Shown: positions 45,153 to 53,974 of the stretch, one piece after another | How the letters are laid out: each line of letters opens with the position of its first letter | Position numbering within the stretch: position 1 is the first letter of the stretch | Assembly (NCBI GenBank): GCA_005784505.1 | Contig: VCAZ01000001.1 | Coordinates: 13,873,597 to 13,937,596 of the forward strand | Source: Bagarius yarrelli | Lineage: Eukaryota; Chordata; Actinopteri; Siluriformes; Sisoridae | DNA length: 64,000 nucleotides | Direction: 5' to 3' | The notes under the pieces: generated by a model | Told to the model about the DNA's origin: nothing | The model's input: the letters and a program-made list of their open reading frames with translations, nothing else | Database searches by the model: none | Made by a program: the position numbers and the translations under genes

Positions 45153-48100
45153 GTAAGGAGAGGATTTCTTATTCAAATATTAGTGTAACTTATGTGCTTA
45201 GCAACAGGGTGTCGTTGTATTCCAGGAAAAATAATAATAATAATAACAACAACTTTAAAATACTGTTTGTATTTGTGTGGCTGGAAAAGATCGTGATTTT
45301 AATAAGCTGAGCTGTTCAATAAGGATTTAAAAGGTTAATAGTTATTACTGTAATTCTGTGCTGTTGTTTTACTGGGTTTATGAGATAAACTATATATAAG
45401 TCTTATATAACTCATTTAGGGAATATTATAGATCAAGAGGTAGAACACGATGAAGGATATAAATAGCGTAAATTGTGGCATTGGCAAAAGTTCATAAAAT
45501 TGCTAAGAAAACCGGTTTGCCTGTTGTCAATCATTTTTACGCCTCACGCGCGGACATACATTTAATGCTGCGTTCGTGGTGCTTTTGTATGTGGTAATTC
45601 CACGTTGGGCTGTTATTTTCTATATTAGACATTTTTATGCAAATTAAAGAGAAGGACTAAACTTTTGTAAAAGCTGTTAGTTTATTAGGAAAATGCAGAA
45701 GAAATGCTAAGCTTTGAGCATGATGGAATATAGGATTGTGTATTTGAACTGGAGATGAGGGTCATAATGGTTTGCCAAAGTTAGCACGAGAACCCAGAAC
45801 CATCTGTGTGTTCTGCACAGAGCCCTGACACTGACTCAACCCCACTAAACATCTGGAACAGGAACAATGTCTGCATCCCATACTTTCTCTATCTCATTAA
45901 TGCTTATGTATCTTAATAAACACAAACCCACGCAAAATGGAGGACAATATTACATTTGCAGCATTTAGCAGACGCTCTTATCCAGAGCGACATACAATAT
46001 TCCGTGTTATACAACTGAGCAATTGGGGGTTTAGGGCCTTGCTCAGGTGTCCAGCAGTGGCATGGTGGAGCTGGGAACCCTGGTCCTCAAGTTAATAGTC
46101 CAACAACTTAACCACTGCACTACCACTTCCATATTAATGGAATAGATGAGGTTCTTATATAAATTTGTAGTGGTAAATCGGTGTATAAGGTGTTGGGATG
46201 CTTATCAGAAGATTGTGGGTTCAAGTTCCAGAACCGTCAACGCTGGGCTCTTGTGCAAGGCCCTCAATTGCTTAGTAGTGTGAGGGGGTGAGGGGAGAAA
46301 AATAACTTTGAGTGACTCCGGATAAAAACATCTGCCAAATGGCAAGAAAACCTTTGCCTGTATGGTACAACTTTTCTTCTGCTACATACTTGCTTGACAA
46401 GTTCTCTCGCTTTCTCTCAGCGCAAACTATTTATGACTTTTTAAAGAATGGCAGCTTAGCTGACGTGTGTGTGTGTGTGTGTGTGTCAGCGAGTTGCATG
46501 CCGCAGAGTCGGTGGCTTGTCTGAATAAAGCCCTGACTCGCCTAAAGGACATCTGGGAAGAGATCGGCATTCCAGAGGACCAGAGAATGCAACGCACCGA
46601 TGCAGTGAAAATGCACATAAAGGTGATTTACCCATACACAATCCCACAGTTGACCCACAGTCTCAGTCCCACCACCAGCGTCTTCCTCACAAATCCATGT
46701 CGACACTATTATTGCTATAGAAAAGACATGGAACTGTAATGTCAGCAGTTGTTCTAGACATTTGTGCTGACTTTTTAGAAACCGCAGGTTTTTATTAATA
46801 TTGTTCCTGCGTTTCCAGTGTTTGTTTAACTTTCTTCTTTGTCAGAGATTTGTAATACAGAAATGTAAATCAGGATCTTACACCTGGAAGTCTTCAGAAT
46901 GGATGCCTTTGTTGTTTTAAGTAAAACAACAGACTGCTCCTTTTGCCAAATAAGCCTGGAGGGTGACTGATTAGATAGTACTGCTGTTTTATTGAAAAAA
47001 CTTTCACCACTACGGCACAAGCTCACTTTAATTTGAATAAGAAAAAAAAAACACCCATATGCAAATATAAAGGGTGTTCTCTTACAATACACTTCAGGCA
47101 GATCTTCAAACTCCTAGTAATGCTACGGTTAATACCTAAAAGGACCTGTTACCCAGATGTTACATGTTCATCAATAAACCACTGCCAGACGGAACAAACC
47201 TGCCCTTTTTTTTTTTAGAATCTTCTGGACATGATGATTGCAGAGGAGGAGGGGCTAAAGAAGAGGTTGCTGACCAGTATTGAGTCATGTCGCAGAGAGT
47301 TAGATGGTTTGTGTGAGGAGCTTCAGCTCCCTCCGTTTGAGGTAAATTTGACGATAGCATTTGTTCTCCACAACTAAAGTTTATAGACACACACCTTCTA
47401 CATGATGTGTAACTGTGTGTCAGGAGGACGATGGCCTGAGCATGCTGCAATTGGAGAAGGAGATTCGCATGCGCCTGAAAGTGATACTGAAGCAGAAGAA
47501 CCAACGTGTGAGCGAGCTGAAGAATCTGATCCAGCAGGACCGTGAGCTGTGCGATATTCTGTGCGATAACCTGCACCCCATCGATCCTGACTGTGTTCCC
47601 TCCGCTGACCAGCTTCACAGCTACCAGCAGCACATTGCCAGCCGCAACCGGGAGAAGGTAACCCTCGGCAGTCCAACATATACAAATATTGTTAGTGAGA
47701 ATTGGCTATGCAAGTCTAACATACATATAGCTTTGATTAGATTAGATGATAAGTGTAGCTAGGAGGTAGCGGTTTTACTAAAAAAAAAATGTTGAACATT
47801 AATCTGACTTGTTGCTAGGTGCAAGCTCATTGAGTCAAAACGGTGTTTTATTTTTAATGTAAAGTACAGGGTTTTGCTTTTTTTTTTGTTTGAAAGTATG
47901 TTCGTAATGTCTATTAACTCAAGCTTGTCCGTTTAGGAGCGCCGCTATGCCGAGTTTGTGTCCATCAAGCGTCAGATCGTCATGTCCATGGAGGATCTTG
48001 AGCAAATGCCAGACACTAGCTTCGAAAGAGATGTGGTGTGTGAGGAGGAGGAGGCATTCTGCCTCTCTATAGAAAACCTTACCGCTCTGAATGTACTACT

Positions 48101-51100
48101 GAGCCAGGTAAATGCACACACACCACCTCCACCGTCTCGTTTATTTGTAACTGGATAGGTCTCCCACACCACCTAATTGACTTAATAAGATTTCATGCAT
48201 ACACAGTAAACGGATGAACTTGTAAAAGCCTGTTGTCTTATTTGGGTTTTAGTTAAAGAATCGGAAAGAGGAGATCGAGCAGACTTGTGTGTTGTACCGC
48301 GGTCGAATCGCCGAGCTGTGGGAGAGACTGCAAATTCCCCAGGAAGATAAAGACTCCATTTCTGAACACATGCAGTGCAGCAAAAAGAGGAACATGGATG
48401 CTGTGAGTTCACCCATACAAACCAGCCTTGTAAAGTGAAACACAATCTTTATCTAAGAGTAACTGATAAAATTACCCTGTAGTGGATCCCATGGTAAACT
48501 CTCAAAAAAAAAAAAAAGTCTAAATTATGTTGTGCTGTGATTATCAGTATTGTATTTTTGAATTGTATTCTTTGTACACACACTCCTGTTATACTTCCTG
48601 CATCGTTTTAACCACATTCCTTTTCTCCTCCAGCTGCACGTTGAGGTGGCACGCCTAGAGGAGCTGAAGATGAAGAACATCCAGAATGTAATCGAGTCAA
48701 TCAGAGCGGAAATTGAAATCCTCTGGGAAAAATGTTTTTACAGCCTGCACCAGAGACAAGCTTTTACTGCGTATAACTCCGGTACGCTAGCTTTCACTGA
48801 TGTATTAGGTCATGTCCTCCACATTCTACTTACAATCTTAATATTTTAAATTAAACATTACTCCAAGAAAATTCCTCTGCCTACTCGAAGTAACCAGCTG
48901 GCCCACCGCGGTGTGTTACTGCAGTTACATTTCAGCAGCTGTATCAGACTTTTAAATGTGATTTCAATTCTGTTTATCTGATATTAGATATGATAATCGT
49001 TAATTTAGCTTCTATTTTAATTAATTATGTGTGGTGATTAACAACATATAAACACTCGCACACGGCCACATCCATATTACGCGCATTGTCTGTTACAATA
49101 GCGATGCAGATCAGGTTAGCAGAGGTGTGCGGTATTAATTTCTTCCAGTGTTCACAAATTGTCTTTGTCTTGTCTATCATTCTTTGGCCACATCTTCCTA
49201 TTTCCAGCACAAACCAAAATGGCTTCACTTAAACTGCATGTATTAAGTGACCCAATTCCAGTTTTTTTCCTCCAATGTGTGATACAGATCGAATATGACA
49301 GTGTAAGCAGGAAAAAAAGCCACATGAATTCCAATATTTTCAGATTGGATTAAGGCCTCATTCGTATTTGGTAATAAATCGTATACGTGCATTAATGTGT
49401 GCATTGTAGCAGGCACCTGTTAACGCGGTTCGAACGTCACTGAATAAGCGTCAATTTAGAAATATATAACTTATAGAATATTTATACTGTAGATATTTGA
49501 GTGTGTTGTGTAATAAGATAATCATATAATTTGTCTATATATGTGGATGGATGAATAGATGTATTGCTCATTTTAAAAGTGCTATGTTTATGTTGAGGCA
49601 TTTGTATTTTGTTTTTCATTTAAGATCATTTCACAGAGGAGCTTCTGACTAATCATGAGCAAGAACTGCAAAGACTAAAGCAGCATTACGAGCATCACAG
49701 AGAGCTCTATCATGGAGTGACTAGCTGGCAGAGTAACTGGACCCTCTATCAGGAACTGGAGGTACTGTTTATCTAGCATAAGTTTCACTGTGTGTGTGTG
49801 CCCAATAACTTTTATTTATAGGTATGTACAGCGACATAGAAAGGCTTCTTTTCTATCCACAGAAAAAGGCCAGGGATCCATCTCGCTTTCACAACAGGGG
49901 AGGCAACCTGCTTCGGGAGGAGAAGCAAAGAGCAGACCTTCAGAAGAGTTTGCCCAAGGTCTGTTTGAACAAAATTTTATGATTCCGCTGTTTTAATGTC
50001 TGGTTTCCGGTGTTTTAACAAAGCATATGTGTTTGCAGCTGGAGAAAAGTCTAAAGCTCCAGATCGAGCAATGGGAGGCAGAGCACGGTTTAGAGTTCCG
50101 GGTTAACGGGCAGCACTTCATGCAGTTTGTGGAGGAACAGTGGAACCTTCATCAGCTGGAGAAAGAGAAGGAGAAGCTTGATAGGGTAATTATTGGTTCT
50201 ACAGAAAACATTGGTTGCTGCATGGAAAAGGCTGAGGGTTAGTCCAAGGATAAAGTGTGAGGAATATTATTTTGGTAACAATCAGTGTTGAAATGATTTT
50301 TAAAGTTCAGAGGTATTTCATAATGACCAGATGATCAGCTGATTCTCATTCTAACCCTTATGCATGTAGTGTACAAGCTTTGGCAGTCAGACTTGTAGAA
50401 CTTTTACATCCATAAAATGAGAACAAGCAAGACGTTTAATCTATAAAAAAATTAAAGTTGTATAGGTTAAGGTAGTCTAAAAACCCCACCTGCTCTTTAT
50501 CATTTTTCATTTGTGCCTTTTTTGGAGAAAAGTGCAGTGACTCTGCCTCCTTCATCTGTTTTCAGCAAATGAAAAAAAGCAAGCAGACTGAGGAGGACAT
50601 GCTGTACGGAACATCACTCAAAACTCCCACCAAGCGAAGACTAGCAGGCGCGCCTACGCCTGGAAAATCTCGCAAGGTAACACATCCATACACGTGTACA
50701 CAACTTAGCTTTCATGTTTTCAACAGACCAGAGTTGTCAACATCCTAATTCTGAATTCTCCCTGTAGCTGAATTCTACCTCTAGTATCGCTAGCTCTACT
50801 CCCAACACCACCTTGCGCTCCATCTGCCAGTCCCCTTCCATGAGACCACCTCTGTCTGCCAGCAGGGTGAGCAACACGCCACTACGCTACATCCCGACAC
50901 TGATGGAGTTTTCACCATCTAGTTGCAAAGAATGACTGGAAACCACTTGCTTTCCAAGCTTTATTCAGACAGAGATTCATTAAATTTTAAAGTTTAGTAA
51001 GTCGAAAAAATTTCGAAGAAATAAACAAAAAAAGTTCACACATACTTGACTCGCTTATGTTAATAACAAAGTAATTTTAAATTAGAACTAATTTAAAAAA

Positions 51101-53525
51101 TAAAAACCAATGTGTTACCAGATGCCTTGAACACGTCACATTATCTCCCGAAGAGCTATATAGTCAGATTATTTGTTTTATATATTTTTATTATTTAATA
51201 AATGTGTTGGAAAATGCACTTTTGTTATTCTCCTATCTAATCATGTTAAACAAAATAAAACCTCCTTGTCTATTGTTTGATTGTAGAAATGAATACGTTG
51301 TTGCTGTCCCTCCAACATTCTTAATATTCTTCACTGTCTCAGATTGGTTCGGGTTTGCGTATGCCCGCTCGTACTCGAACCCCCCGAGGTCTGGAGAGAA
51401 ACAAGGAAAACGTTTCCCAGCTGAGCGGAGCCCTGCGCACCATGACCTCCAGCCCATACCGAAACTGCTCCATCAACTCGGTTGCCAGCTCCTACACAGA
51501 GTTCGCGGTAATTTCTTGATCCTTTTACTGTCCGCAGCACTCAGTCCAGTTACACAGTGAAGTGTAAAGGGGAAATGGAAACCAGACAAAACAATTGAGT
51601 TATTACTCTAAAGGTATTGGACCTGTGCTCGTTATGCCATGGTCCAAATCCAGCACCCCTGCTCAGGTATTATGTCTAACTCTGCATTCTGTTCTAGAGG
51701 GATTTTGTCCACATTGAATCCACAGCCATCTCCAGGTCTGTATAATTATTATTTTTTATTAAAACCCTGACCTGTATTAACACACACCCTCGACTTCCTC
51801 TCCTAACCTGATTACTGAGCAGTGTGTCCTCACATGGCATGGGGGGGGAGGTGATATTTACTCCCTGATCTAATTCTTCCTGCTTAACTGGACTTTGTGC
51901 TTAGTGCTTTGTCAGACTGATTAAAAACTCACTGCTGTCCACACTTACCTCTCTGCTCTACTTCGTGCTCACTCTCAGCACATATTCTAAAGTGTAACCC
52001 ATGTTACCCATGCACATCTGGCAAGGAAAACCTGACAGTGTGTTCTCCAGGACCAACATTTGCATATGATCAACCTTCAGGCATGGATAAATCAATTAAT
52101 GATATTGACACCAATAAAAAATATTTGAAATAAGTGTCCAATCTTGAAGAAAGAGCCAGTGTACATGCAGGTTTTTTTCCAACCAAGCAGTAGTCGTACC
52201 AGTTCATATTAAGCGGGAACAAAACCTTGTGTAAACAGCTGGAATCAAGTATCCATTTCAATAATATAGTACACCATAGCTGCCCCAGAAATCGCATGCT
52301 TCTCTGCTATATATCGTGTGAAAAAGTGTGCAAGCTGAGTAGTAGGGGTGGGAATATTTAGGTTCTTTACGATCCAAAATCAATTCTTAATCTACCTTGG
52401 CTTAAGCACCTGCAACAGTGTACGAAACCCCGCCACCAACCAAGTAATTGACTTCGCCTTTTTCGAATTCCGGTGGAAGCTTTGCTACTTGCTTAAGGGT
52501 TGTGTTACTAAAACTGGTAGTGGACGCGGCCAGAAGAGACGTTTTTTTTCCATCTCTGGGTGGAATCGCATAATCTGTTTCTCCGTGTTAGTTGTGTTCC
52601 CAAAATTTTAAAATTTGGTACACACAATATGGATCTTCTAAATGATACCATTGTCCTCAAAAAAAGTGTTGGCACGGAGACGATTTTAAATTTGATGTTG
52701 CAGGCATTAGTTTGTCCAGCTTTCTCCAAATTAAGGTAAATCTCTAGAAAAGGTACTTGTGTCTATCAGAGTTAATTATTTTTTCATTACTTTCTAATTT
52801 GGATTCAGAATCGTTCGAGAAACAATCACAATGCATCAATAAATAATTTATTATTTAAATATTATAAATATTTTTCCCACTAGCGAGTAGTATGTGATAC
52901 TAATAGGCCCACATTTACACTGCAGATCTTGATGCTTGATACAGGGGGGGTTTTTTTGTTGTTGTTTTTACACGATTTCCAATTTATTTAATAACCCACT
53001 TTGCATCATATAATTTTCCATTGCAGTGTTAAAGGGCACCTGTGTAACATCAACAATTTATTTTTTTTTTTAATTCCATTTTAAGTTTTCACGCGATTGT
53101 GACGTGCCTGTACTACATTCAAATTTCATTCAAAATCATACTATTATTTTATCAGCTGGGAGGTGGATACTAATTGAATTTTAGTGACTACACAAATAAT
53201 ACATGATCTCGGATGCTGCCCTGCTGTTTATGAATAAGATTGGACGACCTAAATTAGAGGAGCTAAAAACATTACAGATCTCATAATTTTCTCAGGACAA
53301 CCTGGTAGTATTTTCACACATTATTTCCGCCAGGTAGGCATATGTAATGTATATTTAACTCAGCCATTTTCCTTTTAAAGTAAATGAAATGCAATAAGTT
53401 AATACAGGTGCTGTATGAAAACTTTGTAAATCTATGTTTGTTTGATTCTTTTCCAGCGAGAGCTCTCGCAAGCTTCAAAGTCCAGCTACAAGGCTGGAGT
53501 TCTGAATTCCACCATCACACGCTAA
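45142..53525 (+). CDS. prc1: PRC1, protein regulator of cytokinesis 1, fourteen coding exons
   Basis: Encodes 597 aa (human 620/606). PRC1 dimers cross-link anti-parallel microtubules at the anaphase midzone and recruit KIF4A and other midzone factors. The protein starts MRKSELHAAESVACLNKAL and keeps IGIPEDQRMQRTDAV in the N-terminal dimerisation part. A coiled/spectrin-like rod follows (TSFERDVVCEEEEAFCLS). The microtubule-binding block has NRGGNLLREEKQRADLQK (Arg377, Arg387, Lys390). KTPTKRRLAGAPTPGKSRK carries CDK-type Thr470 and Thr481 in a basic NLS-like region. The tail is VLNSTITR, with a Ser-Thr resembling the Polo-kinase docking site. The start ATG (A at -3) gives the family N-terminus. 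prc1a and prc1b paralogues cannot be told apart here. Confidence 0.95.
45765..45940 (+). mobile_element. Tc1/mariner-like relic
   Basis: Contains ATGGTTTGCCAAAGTTAGCA, TGTTCTGCACAGAGCCCTGA and ACTCAACCCCACTAAACATC, equivalent to the other copies. Heavily decayed. Confidence 0.6.
45950..46130 (-). mobile_element. V-SINE-like element, minus strand
   Basis: On the plus strand it reads GCATTTAGCAGACGCTCTTA, TCCAGAGCGACATACAATAT, GGGCCTTGCTCAGG and a CACTGCACTACCACTTCC end. These are the inverted V-SINE tail, body and head, well preserved. Confidence 0.85.
46167..46345 (+). mobile_element. V-SINE-like element
   Basis: The head GTAGTGGTAAATCGGTGTAT is followed by GATTGTGGGTTCAAGTTCCA (box B), TTGTGCAAGGCCCTCAATTG and ACTCCGGATAAAAACATCTG plus CCAAATGGC. 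It lies 36 bp from the inverted copy. Confidence 0.85.
46465..46486. repeat. (GT)n microsatellite abutting the prc1 exon 2 acceptor
   Basis: Eleven GT units run directly into CAG|CGAG. Confidence 0.95.
46490..46622 (+). CDS. prc1: prc1 coding exon 2
   Basis: Acceptor GTGTGTCAG|CGAGTTG, donor ATAAAG|GTGATT. The first base completes Ser4. Encodes up to residue 48 with the IWEEIGIPEDQR motif. Confidence 0.93.
46623..47218 (+). other. prc1: prc1 intron 2
   Basis: GTGATT to a T-rich TTTTTTTTTTAG acceptor. Nothing else was recognised. Confidence 0.85.
47219..47341 (+). CDS. prc1: prc1 coding exon 3
   Basis: Acceptor TTTTTTAG|AATCTTC, donor TTTGAG|GTAAAT. Residues 49-89, NLLDMMIAEEEGLKKRLL onward. 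Confidence 0.93.
47424..47657 (+). CDS. prc1: prc1 coding exon 4
   Basis: Acceptor GTGTGTCAG|GAGGACG, donor GAGAAG|GTAACC. Residues 90-167, a heptad-rich helical segment (LQLEKEIRMRLKVILKQ). Confidence 0.93.
47937..48107 (+). CDS. prc1: prc1 coding exon 5
   Basis: Acceptor TCCGTTTAG|GAGCGCC, donor AGCCAG|GTAAAT. Residues 168-224 with FVSIKRQIVMSMEDLEQ and TSFERDVVCEEEEAF. Confidence 0.93.
48253..48402 (+). CDS. prc1: prc1 coding exon 6
   Basis: Acceptor GGTTTTAG|TTAAAG, donor GATGCT|GTGAGT. Residues 225-274 with IAELWERLQIPQEDKDS. Confidence 0.93.
48634..48781 (+). CDS. prc1: prc1 coding exon 7
   Basis: Acceptor TCTCCTCCAG|CTGCACG, donor ACTCCG|GTACGC, phase 1. Residues 275-323 and the first base of Asp324, including RLEELKMKNIQNVIESIR. 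Confidence 0.93.
48782..49624 (+). other. prc1: prc1 intron 7
   Basis: GTACGC to CATTTAAG. AT-rich. No repeat was confidently recognised. Confidence 0.85.
49625..49761 (+). CDS. prc1: prc1 coding exon 8
   Basis: Acceptor CATTTAAG|ATCATTT, donor CTGGAG|GTACTG. It completes Asp324 and runs to residue 369, ELQRLKQHYEHHRELYHG. Confidence 0.93.
49863..49958 (+). CDS. prc1: prc1 coding exon 9 (microtubule-binding block)
   Basis: Acceptor TATCCACAG|AAAAAGG, donor CCCAAG|GTCTGT. Residues 370-401 hold the basic RFHNRGGNLLREEKQR stretch. Confidence 0.93.
50039..50185 (+). CDS. prc1: prc1 coding exon 10
   Basis: Acceptor GTTTGCAG|CTGGAG, donor GATAGG|GTAATT. Residues 402-450, FRVNGQHFMQFVEEQWNL. Confidence 0.93.
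50186..50565 (+). other. prc1: prc1 intron 10
   Basis: GTAATT to CTGTTTTCAG. Nothing recognisable inside. Confidence 0.85.
50566..50676 (+). CDS. prc1: prc1 coding exon 11 (CDK sites, NLS)
   Basis: Acceptor TGTTTTCAG|CAAATG, donor CGCAAG|GTAACA. Residues 451-487 with TEEDMLYGTSLKTPTKRR and two Thr-Pro sites (470 and 481). Confidence 0.93.
50768..50866 (+). CDS. prc1: prc1 coding exon 12
   Basis: Acceptor CTCCCTGTAG|CTGAAT, donor AGCAGG|GTGAGC. Residues 488-520, Ser/Thr/Pro-rich. The frame stays open for 22 codons past the donor. Confidence 0.88.
51343..51507 (+). CDS. prc1: prc1 coding exon 13
   Basis: Acceptor CACTGTCTCAG|ATTGGT, donor TTCGCG|GTAATT. Residues 521-575 with RTPRGLERNKENV and NCSINSVASSYTEFA, typical of PRC1 tails. 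Confidence 0.92.
51508..53456 (+). other. prc1: prc1 intron 13
   Basis: GTAATT to CTTTTCCAG. It contains a possible 38-nt cassette exon (51698-51735) and a probable hAT-like relic (about 52341-52835). The rest is AT-rich and featureless. Confidence 0.8.
52341..52835. mobile_element. hAT-like relic (putative)
   Basis: Begins with AGTAGGGGTGGGAATATTTA and ends near AATCGTTCGAGAAACAATCA. The TAGGGGTG start is typical of hAT-derived fish MITEs. The opposite TIR is not clear. Confidence 0.25.
53457..53525 (+). CDS. prc1: prc1 coding exon 14
   Basis: Acceptor TTCTTTTCCAG|CGAGAG. Residues 576-597, RELSQASKSSYKAGVL then NSTITR and TAA at 53523-53525. RELS-x-ASKS and LNST match the mammalian tail. 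Confidence 0.92.
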   Translation, partial: RELSQASKSSYKAGVLNSTITR

Positions 53526-53812
53526 GTGCTGCGATCCTGGACACATGACTTTCACTCCAGCTTATGTACTCCACTGCACCATTTCTGTAGGTAAAGAGAA
53601 ACAATTGAAGAAATTGCTGAATGTAAATTTCCTGGAAAATATATCTGAATGCTGTGTAAATACTTTTGTTTGAATAGTTTGGGTTTTTTTTTTTTTTTTT
53701 ATCTTATTGGGTTTTTTTTTTTTTTAACATACCTCTTTGCTCGGACCAAATCCGTTTTATATGCAGATTTTTAAAGACAACAGCTCGTGATTTGAGTTTT
53801 TATAAAAACTGC

Positions 53813-53818
53813 AATAAA
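53813..53818 (+). terminator. prc1: prc1 poly(A) signal AATAAA (proximal)
   Basis: CTGCAATAAACTCC, 288 nt past the stop. Confidence 0.5.
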
Positions 53819-53968
53819 CTCCTATCTTCTTTAATCATTCCTTCGGGTTTGTACCCTATCCTCTGGTTTTGGAAGCAACTGTATTGTATTAGGATCATCT
53901 ATTAAGATTTGTTTTTCCACTTTACACCTAACACTAGTCCTGTATTACTGAGATGTTGAAATCTGTAA

Positions 53969-53974
53969 AATAAA
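53969..53974 (+). terminator. prc1: prc1 poly(A) signal AATAAA (distal)
   Basis: GTAAAATAAATGTGTT, 444 nt past the stop and followed by a GT-rich stretch. Confidence 0.5.

Larger units (their letters stand above)
45153..46489 (+). other. prc1: prc1 intron 1
   Basis: GTAAGG to GTGTGTCAG. It contains a Tc1-like relic (45765-45940), two V-SINEs in head-to-head orientation and a (GT)n tract at the acceptor. Confidence 0.88.

Noticed and set aside
47160..47633. 157-aa minus-strand frame
   Set aside because: Antisense to prc1 exons 3 and 4 and their intron; a shadow of real coding sequence.
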